Positions 1 through 7,787 of a stretch of 17,218 bases of DNA are shown here, piece after piece. Source of the DNA: Candidatus Latescibacterota bacterium (GTDB taxonomy: Bacteria; Latescibacterota; UBA2968; UBA8231); NCBI GenBank assembly GCA_021295675.1, contig JAGWBY010000118.1, positions 1 to 17,218 on the forward strand, read 5' to 3'. The position numbers and the translations under genes are program-made. The notes under the pieces are model-generated. The model saw nothing but the letters and a program-made list of their open reading frames with translations, had not been told where the DNA came from and searched no databases. The first letter of the stretch is position 1, and every line of letters begins with the position of its first letter.

Positions 1-1
1 A

Positions 2-708
2 GACGATTCAGCTTGGGCCGACCGCGTCAACGTCTGCGACACCCAGCGCGTGGCCCATCCGGTCAAATGGCGCAAGAGCTCGGTGATGAAGGACAAGTGG
101 CGGCTCATCGACGGCCGCGCGCTCTACGACCTCGGCACAGATCCCGGCCAGCGGCAAGACATCGCCGCTGTACATCCCGACATCGTCGCCGACCTCCGCG
201 TTGCGTACGATGACTGGTGGGAACTCGTGTCCGAGCAATTCGACCGCGACGAGCCGATTGCCTTGGGCGGAGACGACCAACCGGCTAAACTCACTACCCA
301 CGATATCCGCAATGAGGCGTGTAGTGCCGTCTGGAATCAGCGCCAGGTTCGCGCCGGACAAATCACGAGTGGTTTTTGGGCCGTTGATGTCAAAGAAGCG
401 GGCCGCTACCAGATTGAGCTGCGGCGCTGGCCCGAGGAAACCGGCTATGCGCTTGCTGCGGGAATTGAGGGCGACGACAGCGGCTGGTACCGCGCTGCTA
501 CGAGGGCGGGGTCGCCCTCACTCTCGGCTGGGCACAGCTAACAATCGGCGGCCAAAATCTCCAACAAGAAGTCGATCCTGCCGCGACGAGTGCCTGCTTT
601 GAGATCGACCTCGCCGCTGGCCTCGACCGGCTCTACGCCTCGTTCCACGACCACGCCGAGCGGACCATCGCCCCTTACTACGTGTACGTGCGGAAGTTGT
701 CGGACTAG
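2..708 (+). CDS. Sulfatase, C-terminal part, with an internal frameshift
   Basis: This is the 3' part of a type I sulfatase (sulfate ester hydrolysis); the N-terminal half with the formylglycine Cys/Ser motif lies before the window. The frame is open from base 2 and reads DTQRVAHPVKWRKSSVM, then WRLIDGRALYDLGTDPGQ, the usual late-sulfatase block in which 'LYDL..DPGQ..DIA' follows the last core strand. A C-terminal extension (GFWAVDVKEAGRY, LRRWPEE) typical of sulfatases from polysaccharide-degrading lineages follows. Near 490-505 the frame breaks: codons before start at positions equal to 2 mod 3, while the tail (YEGGVALTLGWAQLTIGGQ to YYVYVRKLSD) is in the next frame and stops with TAG at 706-708. 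One missing base explains it; without it, translation ends at 541. The last 186 nt are repeated at 1841-2026. Family call is secure; substrate is unknown. Confidence 0.85.
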
Positions 709-762
709 GGAGCGTTTGCTTCAGTGCCGAGTGCTAAGCGGAGGACAGTGCTGCCGCTTGGT
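523..762 (+). repeat. Direct repeat copy 1: sulfatase 3' end plus downstream 54 bp
   Basis: Aligned by eye with 1841-2080 at a constant offset of 1318 bases and no indel. The coding part (to the stop at 706-708) differs at about 11 of 186 positions; the 54 bases after the stop differ at about 14, nearly all transitions. Coding sequence is thus better conserved than the flank, as expected for tails of two paralogous genes rather than one recent duplication. The part after the stop holds a possible stem AAGCGG (736-741) / CCGCTT (754-759). Confidence 0.9.
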
Positions 763-827
763 TGACAATGAGACTTCCGAAGAGTATCTATTCTGAGGCA
801 AACTGAACTAATAAATGGCCTTGTTTC

Positions 828-855
828 TTGACTATTTCTAAAAAAAGGGTACATT
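828..855 (+). promoter_or_regulatory. Predicted sigma-70-like promoter for the NYN gene leader
   Basis: TTGACT at 828-833 and TACATT at 850-855 are separated by 16 bases in an A-rich stretch. The match is good for the -35 box and moderate for the -10 box. Transcription would start near 862 and give a leader of about 137 nt before the NYN start codon. It lies in AT-rich DNA, where such matches arise by chance more often. Confidence 0.45.
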
Positions 856-861
856 GCTATT

Positions 862-983
862 TATTCTTACTGTCTGGTATATCCAGACGGATATTTTTTA
901 TGGCTCCTTCCGGAGTTCAAGGATTGTCGAGACAGCTTGTAGCTGGGGATGAAGGACGTAATGTCTTTCATCCCCTCTTTTTT
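862..983 (+). ncRNA. Structured leader RNA (or small RNA) ahead of the NYN gene
   Basis: Between the predicted promoter and the NYN start codon four hairpins can be drawn: GTCTGG/CCAGAC at 872-888 (loop TATAT), CTCC/GGAG at 904-915 (loop TTCC), CAGC/GCTG at 933-945 (loop TTGTA), and the 13-bp terminator stem at 945-975 followed by a T tract. The third shares base 945 with the terminator. The arrangement looks like an attenuated leader or a separate terminated small RNA of about 120 nt. I do not recognise a known riboswitch class. Confidence 0.4.
945..983 (+). terminator. Strong intrinsic terminator 15 nt before the NYN start codon
   Basis: Stem 945-957 pairs with 963-975 over 13 base pairs (one G-T pair), with loop GTAAT and then TCTTTTTT (976-983). 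This is a textbook Rho-independent terminator. It could end read-through from the sulfatase, end a small RNA, or act as an attenuator for the gene that starts at 999. Confidence 0.85.
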
Positions 984-998
984 GCTGGGGTTTTTTTA

Positions 999-1859
999 AT
1001 GGATCGTTGTGCAATTTTTGTCGATGTTGGCTATCTAATGGCCGAGGCTGGGGATATCCTTTTTAATACATTAGAGACGCACAGGCACAAAATGCGTCCA
1101 CTCTGCAACTACAAAGACTTGCTCTCTAATCTTGAAAAACTCGTTTGTGATGACTGCCAGCTTCCCATCTTGAGAACATATTGGTATGATGGCGCACCGA
1201 ATGGTTTCCCTACTGATGAGCATCGGAAAATTGCTGCGTTGCCGAATGTGAAGGTTCGGCTTGGACGAATGACCGGCGGCCAACAAAAGGGAGTAGATGC
1301 TCTTATCTACCGAGATCTCATGACCTTGGCCCAAGAAAAAGCGATAGTGACAGGCTATTTGCTCTCTGGCGATGAGGACTTAAGAGAAGGTGTCATCGCT
1401 GCACAGGACAGGGGAGTTCGGATAGTCCTCCTAGGAATTCCCTCAAGGCAACGCGGTAATCAGTCGTCTTTTTTAATACAAGAGGTGGACGCTCACATAA
1501 CCGTTGAGAAAGAATTTTTACAGCCGCACTTTTCACCCCCCAAAGCCTACAATCTAAAAGACAATCAGAATTCCACTTCTATAAACATCCAAAAAGCCGA
1601 AAAAATTGGCCAAGAATTTGCCAGAGCATGGTGGAACAGCGAGGACACCACTTCTGAACAAAGGGAAGAATTAGAAGGACTTTTTAATAGCATGCCTCGA
1701 CATATTCCACGCGAAGTTGATGCTCAATTTCTACGGGAAGCTGAAAAAACATTTGGTTCGCTTGCAGGAGGGGATTGGGGACGCACTCTCAAGCGTCATC
1801 TTCGGAATGGATTTTGGAAAGGAATTGAACAGGTCAATTCCTTGGCTGGGCACAGCTAA
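999..1859 (+). CDS. NYN-domain protein (PIN-like ribonuclease fold)
   Basis: The 286-residue product from ATG 999 has an N-terminal NYN (LabA/DUF88-like) domain, a PIN-like metal-dependent nuclease fold. The expected acidic residues are in place: FVDVGYL (D9), KGVDALIYRDL (D100, D106) and SGDEDL (D125, D127). The fold is normally linked to RNA cleavage; the target is unknown. Residues 180 onward are a polar linker and a helical tail (IPREVDAQFLREAEKTFGSL... RNGFWKGIEQ), which resembles the C-terminal end seen in this family. The last residues (SLAGHS) and the TAA are read from the sulfatase-tail repeat in another frame, so the native stop seems to be lost. Start choice: ATG 999 begins directly with the first NYN strand; GGGG about 8 nt upstream is a weak ribosome site. 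Base composition is clearly AT-richer than the neighbours, suggesting transfer. Confidence 0.8.
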   Translation: MDRCAIFVDVGYLMAEAGDILFNTLETHRHKMRPLCNYKDLLSNLEKLVCDDCQLPILRTYWYDGAPNGFPTDEHRKIAALPNVKVRLGRMTGGQQKGVDALIYRDLMTLAQEKAIVTGYLLSGDEDLREGVIAAQDRGVRIVLLGIPSRQRGNQSSFLIQEVDAHITVEKEFLQPHFSPPKAYNLKDNQNSTSINIQKAEKIGQEFARAWWNSEDTTSEQREELEGLFNSMPRHIPREVDAQFLREAEKTFGSLAGGDWGRTLKRHLRNGFWKGIEQVNSLAGHS

Positions 1860-2026
1860 CAATCGGCGGCCAAAATCTCCAGCAAGAAGTCGATCCTGCC
1901 GCGACGAGCGCCTGCTTTGAGATCGACCTCGCCGCTGGCTTTGACCGGCTCTACGCCTCGTTCCACGACCACGCCGAGCGGACCATCGCCCCTTACTACA
2001 TGCACGTGCGGAAGTTGTTGGGGTAA
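1841..2026 (+). pseudogene. Orphan C-terminal fragment of a second sulfatase
   Basis: Frame 2 from 1841 reads LGWAQLTIGGQNLQQEVDPA and runs to YYMHVRKLLG before TAA. It is the last 61 residues of a sulfatase C-terminal extension, without the rest of the gene. Compared with the tail at 523-708, changes include L to F, VY to MH and SD to LG at the end; several others are synonymous. There is no start codon or catalytic domain, so it is a remnant of a tandem paralogue or a tail carried by an inserted segment. Confidence 0.75.
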
Positions 2027-2080
2027 AGCGCATTTGCTCCGATGCCGAGCACTAGGCGGAGAACAGCACTGCCGTTCGGT
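1841..2080 (+). repeat. Direct repeat copy 2: sulfatase 3' end plus downstream 54 bp
   Basis: Second copy of 523-762, roughly 90% identical overall with no indel. It begins within the last codons of the NYN reading frame and ends at about 2080, after which the two copies are unrelated. The stop codons coincide in the alignment (TAG 706-708, TAA 2024-2026). Confidence 0.9.
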
Positions 2081-2135
2081 CCCCACAACTCCGCTGGCAC
2101 AATGATCAACCCCTGGTGTGGATCAAAGGGGAAGC

Positions 2136-2363
2136 TCATAGGATGATCGCCGTGTCCTCGGGCATCTTCCCTGTGTACAAGATGGCGAACCGTTTAGGAC
2201 GCAATCCTATAGCTTGGCGATAGACTTCTTCCCGATCCTTGCTGTGCCAGAGGACCTTGCCGCTTTGTACTTCCAAGGCATCATTGGTCCGTGGGGCTTC
2301 GACGAGAACCCATTCTGAGGCAAACTGCGCTTCGATTTGGTTCATGGTTAGAATATCGTCCAT
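2136..2363 (-). CDS. DUF5678-like small protein
   Basis: A 75-residue protein with the pattern of DUF5678: EWVLVEA (residues 17-23), a short strand pair, GKVLWHSKDREEV and a C-terminal FAILYTGKMPED. The family has no established biochemical role; its small size and neighbours have led to antitoxin-like suggestions, which is inference. The start lies inside the 3' end of the DUF2442 gene (16-nt overlap), so the two are probably co-transcribed and translationally coupled. Composition is lower in GC than the surrounding catabolic genes. Confidence 0.65.
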   Translation of the reverse strand: MDDILTMNQIEAQFASEWVLVEAPRTNDALEVQSGKVLWHSKDREEVYRQAIGLRPKRFAILYTGKMPEDTAIIL

Positions 2364-2608
2364 TCGTCTGTATCCTCTTTTATAGAATCCAAATACAATG
2401 TGTCAGGACATATATCTTGTCCATGAGGCCAAACAACAGTTCCATCCACGGCTTTTACTTTCTTAAAGTAACTTTTATCCTGAAATTCTTGAAACACACC
2501 GAAATCCAATAATCCAGAACAATCGTAGAATCCCTGCTCTCCATTATCGAAAAGCAACTTCAGTTTATGCCCTTCTATTGCAGTGGCTTCTAATATTCTT
2601 GGATTCAT
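2348..2608 (-). CDS. DUF2442 family protein
   Basis: An 86-residue protein matching DUF2442 over its full length: N-terminal strand pair (LKLLFDNGEQGFYD), GVFQEFQDKSYFKKVK, then the hallmark VVWPHGQDICPDTLYLDS. DUF2442 proteins are small, often paired with DUF4160 or other small proteins in toxin-antitoxin-like contexts. No DUF4160 partner is present; the partner here is the DUF5678-like gene, which overlaps its 3' end. The start ATG (2608-2606) is preceded by GAGG about 8 nt upstream. The gene lies 53 nt after the stop of the large dehydrogenase on the same strand but is compositionally different from it. Confidence 0.8.
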   Translation of the reverse strand: MNPRILEATAIEGHKLKLLFDNGEQGFYDCSGLLDFGVFQEFQDKSYFKKVKAVDGTVVWPHGQDICPDTLYLDSIKEDTDEWTIF

Positions 2609-2661
2609 GAATCTTACCTCAAAGGATCAATCTTAGAGGGTTGTTGTCCAGACTCATCCCC

Positions 2662-4997
2662 CTAGCGCACCAGCAGCAACTTGCGCGTCTGCCTCTCGCC
2701 TCCAGCCCGTAGCTGGTACAAATACATCCCCGAAGCTAGCGGACGTCCCTGCCTGTCGCGGCCATCCCAATGCAGCACGTGCCGACCAGCCGACCGATGA
2801 CCACTGACCAGCGTCGCTACGTGCTGGCCTGTGAGAGCATAGACTTTTAGCTCGACCTCTTGGGCGCGGTCGAGCGTATAGCGGATCGCGGTCTGACTGT
2901 TGAACGGATTGGGGAAATTCTGCTCTAGGCCGAAGTGCTGCGGAGTCGCGTCTTCACGTGCCTCGTGGACGACGGTCGGTACGGCAAACTCCGTGCGCAC
3001 CAACCGCAGATCGTCGATGTAAAAACGCCCCTCTAAATTGGCAGCAAAACGCACGGTCGCTATCGGCCGGTCGAGGGTACCGAACGCGCTTAAGGGGACT
3101 TCAATCACCTGCCATTCCTTGCGCCCTAAATCCAGCCCCCCAAAAGCACGACCTGCTGGAAGCCGCCGCTTTCCAACACCACCGCGACCACATCGTCTTC
3201 GGCTGGCATCACATCGCCCGGATGGATCGCCAGCCGTAGCGCCCGATAGCCCACCGTCTCGATAGGTGCCGGCGGCTCCATGTCCAACTGCCAAGGCAAC
3301 ATCCGCGTCAGAGGGTCTCCCGTCAGCACACCGGCCGCGGTGCCGGTAAAAATCGGGCCGCTGCCGTCAAAGTCAAAGCTATCCAAGCCCAAACCAGCGT
3401 TTGCAGTCCAGCCCGGAGCCAACTCATCATCGGCGATCGCCAAGTCCTCGGCCGGCAGCACCACTAGCGTCCGAGAGAGCGCGATTTCAAAAGGACCTTC
3501 CGCCGTATTTTGCGCCACCCTCACCACGATTTGCTTGCGGCCGTTGGCCTCCGCGCCCGCCAAGGCGGCCTCCAGCCGATAGCGCCCATCGCCCAAGGCA
3601 GTGAGCGGCGTTTCGGTACTACCTCCTAAGGCACTTAGATCAGCGACCACTACCGGCTCGGCCGCTTCCCGATCAAAGCGCGTCAGCGCAATCGCCGCGG
3701 ATAAATCGAGCGACTGACCGGCCAAGACCGTATCCGGCGGCCCAACTTCCCACTGCCCCATCAGCGGCCCAACCCGCACCCGAAAAACCGCTTGAGTCGT
3801 GTGATCGCTGGAGACGTAAAGCGCCCCTTGGGCATCGCTTTCCAAGCCCACGGGCTTGCCCCATACCCTGTTGCTACCCGAATTGGGACGGAAGCCGGTA
3901 AGGAAATCGGCTACTTGAGAATTTTTCCCATCTGGGTCGCTAAACACCGCCACTACCTTGTAGCCGGGGTCGTTACCCCGCGCACCAGCGCGCAGCGCGA
4001 CAAAGGCTTGGTTGTGGTATTCGGCGGGGAACTGGTCGCCAGTGTAAAAGTGGATCGCCATCGGCGCTGTGTGGGCCGGGACCGTGGCAACCGGCTGCTC
4101 CATTCGCTCCACGTCGAGCGTGTCTTGGCGCGTAAAGGGCGCAATCGAGCGAAAGTACTCGTCAATCTCAAAGTCAACCCACGCCTGATAACCGTGTGCC
4201 AGCGGCCAGCCATAGAACCCACCCTCGCGTACAATGACAATGGTCTCAGGAGGCAAGTCTCCCCCGCTGCGGTCATGGCCGTTGTTGGTCGCCCACAACT
4301 CGCCGGTGAGCGGGTGCAGCGCCAAGCCGATGGAATTGCGCAAACCGCGGGCGAAAATCCGCCGCCCGGTGCCGTCGAGGTTAAAAGCCAGCACCGTAGC
4401 GCGCTCGGGATCGCTCTCGCGGCACAGATCGCAGGAGGATCCTTGATGCACATATATCCGCTCGTTGACCTCGTCAAAGACGATAGTGTGCGTAACGTGC
4501 TCAGCGGCACCTAAACCGGGGATCCACGTCGCCAAATCGGGGATAAAGACCTCGCGCTCTTCGTAAAAACCGTCGCCATCGCCGTCGTGGAAGCGCACGA
4601 CCTCGTCGGTATCGGCCACGTACATAGCCCCCTGATAAAAGGCCACGCTATTGGGCCACAGCAGATCGTCGGCCACCGTCCGCACCTCATCGGCGCGGCC
4701 ATCGCGGTCGCGGTCGGGCAGGGCTACAACGCGCGCGCTGCGGTTGGGATCGGCGCGCCACTCGTTGTTGCCTTGGGTGCCCATGACGGCCACGTGCAAC
4801 ACGCTGTCCGGGCTCCACGCCATCAGCCGTCCCTTGCCGACATCCTCGGCGAACAACTCGACCACAAAACCGGGCTCCATCCCAGCCACGGCGACCGGCT
4901 GGAGCTGGAGGTCAATTTTGGGGGTCAGATAGACCTCGCCGGGTGCTTGGGCATAGACGCTGCTGACGAGAAAGCAAAGGGCGATGAGCAAACGCAT
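2662..4997 (-). CDS. Secreted glucose/sorbosone dehydrogenase-like protein with C-terminal sorting domain, frameshifted
   Basis: With one base restored the product is about 778 residues. ATG 4997 was chosen because it opens a signal peptide (MRLLIALCFLVSSVYAQA) and follows a GAAAGG ribosome site; a longer reading from 5075 adds an implausible leader. Residues about 40-420 form a glucose/sorbosone-dehydrogenase (PQQ-type) six-bladed propeller: WPNSVAFYQGAMYVADTDEV, HVTHTIVFD, GSSCDLC (Cys189, Cys192), GLRNSIGLALHPLTGELW, NNGHDRSGG and GGFYGWP. A family role in oxidising sugars in the periplasm or outside is known; cofactor and substrate here are inferred. The last ~90 residues (NFPNPFNSQTAIRYTL ... 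WDGRDRQGRPLASGMYLYQL) are a FlgD-Ig/T9SS-type sorting domain. The frame breaks at the G6 run (3136-3141): the first frame ends at TAG 3128-3126 and the sorting domain is in the -1 frame. Confidence 0.8.
3126..3145 (-). other. Frameshift site: T4G6 run inside the dehydrogenase gene
   Basis: On the minus strand TTTTGGGGGG (3145-3136) occurs with codons CTT TTG GGG GGC, then TGG ATT TAG. Rereading one G gives CTT TTG GGG GGG CTG GAT TTA, which continues into the sorting domain. The heptamer T TTG GGG has the X XXY YYZ form of a -1 slippery site. A lost G in a homopolymer (G7 read as G6) explains the data equally well. Confidence 0.7.
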
Positions 4998-5034
4998 CGT
5001 TGGCAACCTTTCTTGCAAGTGGAGTAAAAACTTG

Positions 5035-5040
5035 TTTATA
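5035..5040 (-). promoter_or_regulatory. Possible -10 box for the dehydrogenase gene
   Basis: TATAAA on the minus strand (5040-5035) lies about 38 nt before ATG 4997, in the 171-bp divergent gap between this gene and the plus-strand oxidoreductase at 5169. The matching -35 (TTATTG, 16 bases upstream) is poor, so this is a weak call. Confidence 0.25.
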
Positions 5041-5168
5041 AAAACGCACCCGCCCCCAATAAGGGCAAAGGGCACCTACCGTGAGTTCCTGAAGACACGT
5101 CGCAACAGATAGCGCATTAACCCGCCGCGTCTTATTTTTCCGCGCACACTTCACCCGGAGAATTCATC

Positions 5169-6170
5169 ATGCGCATCGGCATCATGGGCGTCCACTACGG
5201 CCACATCGGCGGCATGATCCAATCCGCCTTACAGGCAACAAACGGCCAGATCGTCGGCTTGGTTGAAGAAGAAGACGCGCTCTGCGCGCGCTACGCATCC
5301 ATCCCCCGCTTCGCCACCTTAGACGACATGATCGACCGCGCCCAGCCCGAGTTAATCCTCGAAGGCTTGATCCACCACGAGAAAACCGCGCTCGTAGAAA
5401 CCTGCGCCCGCGCCGGCATTCACCTGCTCCTCGACAAACCCCTGTGCCGCACGCTCGACGACTGGGAGCGCATGCGCCGCGCCGTGGCCGCCAGCTCGAT
5501 CCACGTATCCATGTGGTTCACCTCGCGCAGCTATCCGCCGTTTATCGCCCTGCGCCAAGCCATTCTCGACGGCGCACTCGGGACCATCGCCAGCCTCATC
5601 TCCACTCACCCGCATAAGATCCGCCGCGACACAGCCCCGGCGTGGTATTTCGACCCGGAGCAGTACACGGGCGCGTTTCACGACCTCGCTTGCCACGGCG
5701 TCGATCAAATCCGCTGGCTCACCAATGCCGAATGCGTCGGCGTTCACGCCCTCACCACCTGTAAGCGGTTTACGGATGAACCGCGCTTAGACGATCACGT
5801 GCAGGCTTCCTTCGCGCTATCCGACGGCGCGCTAGCCACCCTTACCGCCGACTGGCTCACGCCTCAAGCCGCACCCTCGTTTGGCGACACCCGCTTCATC
5901 GTCATGGGCACGGCCGGCTCGGCACACCTGCGCGCCTATGCCGACAATCACCTGCTCATCGCCACTAACGAGCGCGAGCCATACTCACCCGATTTACCCG
6001 CAGACCAAGGCGGTGCATTCGTCGCCAACCTGATCGACGCCATTGAACGAGGCACCGACCTCTTCATCCCCACCCACTCGGTGTTCGCCACCGCCCAAGC
6101 CTGCCTGCTGGCCCAAGAGTCCGCCCGGCAAGAGGGCGCGTTCCTCCGCATTCCACCCTTTGCGCTATGA
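5169..6170 (+). CDS. Gfo/Idh/MocA family oxidoreductase
   Basis: A 333-residue NAD(P)-dependent oxidoreductase of the Gfo/Idh/MocA family, which oxidises or reduces sugars and inositols in the cytoplasm. The N-terminal Rossmann domain uses MRIGIMGVHYGHIGG, a GxxGxxxG-type variant of the usual GxGxxG. The family EKP motif appears as LLLDKPL (residues 87-92). The C-terminal domain has WYFDPEQYTGAFHDLACHGV with D172, H176 and D179 in the region that normally holds the catalytic acid/His. Length is standard. GGAG at 5157-5160 sits 8 nt before the ATG. The glycosidase-like gene starts 9 nt downstream, so the two form an operon. The substrate cannot be read from the sequence. Confidence 0.85.
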   Translation: MRIGIMGVHYGHIGGMIQSALQATNGQIVGLVEEEDALCARYASIPRFATLDDMIDRAQPELILEGLIHHEKTALVETCARAGIHLLLDKPLCRTLDDWERMRRAVAASSIHVSMWFTSRSYPPFIALRQAILDGALGTIASLISTHPHKIRRDTAPAWYFDPEQYTGAFHDLACHGVDQIRWLTNAECVGVHALTTCKRFTDEPRLDDHVQASFALSDGALATLTADWLTPQAAPSFGDTRFIVMGTAGSAHLRAYADNHLLIATNEREPYSPDLPADQGGAFVANLIDAIERGTDLFIPTHSVFATAQACLLAQESARQEGAFLRIPPFAL

Positions 6171-6179
6171 GCGATAACC

Positions 6180-7622
6180 ATGTCCACTGACCTCATCGAC
6201 CCAAAAAAGCACCATCAGCTCTTCCTCGACAGCCGCGCCTTAGTCTCTGAGCAAGGCACCACCCGCACCCTACATCCACCCAAAAAGTGCGGCCCCCTCA
6301 TCACCGGCGGCATCCAGAGCCGCAGTGCGCCTTTGTGGAACCCGGACGAGGAGCGCTACGAATGGTGGTACAACGGCCCGCAAGCCCGCTTTGCCATCTC
6401 CCGCGACGGCGAGCACTGGGAACAACCCTCCCTAGGGCTATACGAGTGGAACGGCAGCAAAGACAACAACATCGCCTGCGACCCCAACGGCCCGGGCCTG
6501 TACCACATCGTCCGCGACGAGCGCGACCCAGACCCGAACCGCCGCTACAAGGCCCTGTTCGGCAGCCATGGCCGCGACGGTGCCACTTCGCCCGACGGCT
6601 TTGCCTGGACCCAGCTCCCCAGCTCCTTCATCCCAAGCCAAGACGAATCCCAGTTCGCATACGACCCCTATACCGAGCAATTCCTCGCCATGGTCAAGCA
6701 GCCCACCGAATGGGGCCGCTCGGTCTGGCTGGCGACCAGCCGCAACTTCGATCACTTCACCGCGCCCGAACTCATCTTCCACGCCGACGAAACCGACTGG
6801 GAAAACTGCCGCCAGCGCGTCCGCACCATCATCGACGACCCAGCGTACATCACCCCGCCAATCGTCGATGACGAAGACTACCACGCCGAAATCTACAACA
6901 TGGCCGTCATGCCCTATCAGGGCCTGTACATCGGCTTCCCCACCGTCTTCAACCCCATCGGCGCCATCCCGCCGCCAGCCACCAATTTCACCCGCATCAA
7001 CCAGATTGAAATGGCCGTCTCGCGTCGCGTGGCCGACCGCACGCCCTTTATCGGCATCGAACCTTGGGATGGAGAAAACTACGGCACCAGCCAGCTCCTC
7101 ATGGCCGGTGCGCCACTGGTGCGCGAAGACGGCGAGATTTGGATGTACTACAACGCCCTCCGCATACCGAGCAGCGTGGAAATGTACCAGCGCTTCAACC
7201 GCTGCAAGGAACTGTTCCGGCTTGGGGTAAAAGAGCGCCACTTCGCCGACCCAGGTGCGCTCTGCTTGGCCAAGCTACCGCCCGACCGCTTCGTCTCCAT
7301 CGACGGCGACGAAATCGCCACCCTCGTCACCCAGCCCTTCCACTGGCGCGGCGAAGACCTCTACCTCAACGCCGACGCCCGCTGGGGCGAAATCTACGCC
7401 GAAATCCAAGATGCTGAGACCGGCAGGCCCCTCCCCGGCTTTTGGGTGCCCGGAGAGGAGCCGCCGCCTTTTACCGGCGACAGCCTGCGCGCCAAATATG
7501 TGTGGAAGCAGCCGCACGATCTGGTATTTGAAAAACCAGTGCGTCTGAAGTTCTACCTGCACCAAGCGCGGCTATACGCCTATTGGCTGGAAAACCGCAA
7601 TGATGCACGACGTGCTGAATAG
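6180..7622 (+). CDS. Glycosidase-like five-bladed beta-propeller protein
   Basis: A 480-residue cytoplasmic-looking protein (no signal peptide) resembling the GH32/GH43/GH62-like propeller proteins common in Planctomycetes, Latescibacteria and Poribacteria beside sulfatases and oxidoreductases. It opens with HHQLFLDSRALV (residues 11-22) and contains SAPLWNPDEERYEWWYNG, WEQPSLGLYEWNGSKDNN and RRYKALFGS, each a strand-turn element of a propeller blade. A small beta-sandwich-like domain follows (about 390-480). Activity on a glycoside is inferred from the family; no catalytic triad can be assigned by eye. It starts 9 nt after the oxidoreductase stop and shares its strand, so a linked role in one pathway is likely. 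Confidence 0.65.
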   Translation: MSTDLIDPKKHHQLFLDSRALVSEQGTTRTLHPPKKCGPLITGGIQSRSAPLWNPDEERYEWWYNGPQARFAISRDGEHWEQPSLGLYEWNGSKDNNIACDPNGPGLYHIVRDERDPDPNRRYKALFGSHGRDGATSPDGFAWTQLPSSFIPSQDESQFAYDPYTEQFLAMVKQPTEWGRSVWLATSRNFDHFTAPELIFHADETDWENCRQRVRTIIDDPAYITPPIVDDEDYHAEIYNMAVMPYQGLYIGFPTVFNPIGAIPPPATNFTRINQIEMAVSRRVADRTPFIGIEPWDGENYGTSQLLMAGAPLVREDGEIWMYYNALRIPSSVEMYQRFNRCKELFRLGVKERHFADPGALCLAKLPPDRFVSIDGDEIATLVTQPFHWRGEDLYLNADARWGEIYAEIQDAETGRPLPGFWVPGEEPPPFTGDSLRAKYVWKQPHDLVFEKPVRLKFYLHQARLYAYWLENRNDARRAE

Positions 7623-7787
7623 GAATCTGCCCGCGTCGAGAACTGCCACCACGGCTGCACACGCACCGACAGCGCGATTTCCTCGCTGCCGCTACGTGCC
7701 TTGACCTGCTTTTGCAGTACTAGAAATTCGTAGGAGTGGGTTTGTGGAAGTGCGGTAACACTCGCTTCTATACGGTAACAGTTTCGG

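Noticed and set aside
828..998. Upstream TTG start for the NYN protein, giving 343 residues.
   Set aside because: The added 57 codons cover the hairpins and the intrinsic terminator, and the TTG is part of the predicted -35 box. The NYN domain starts right at ATG 999.
523..2080. Direct repeats considered as ends of an insertion sequence or transposon.
   Set aside because: The repeats are coding tails of a sulfatase, no terminal inverted repeats are visible, and there is no transposase or integrase between them.
4998..5075. Longer start for the dehydrogenase at 5075.
   Set aside because: ATG 4997 opens a clean signal peptide with a ribosome site in front. The 26 extra residues would bury the signal peptide.
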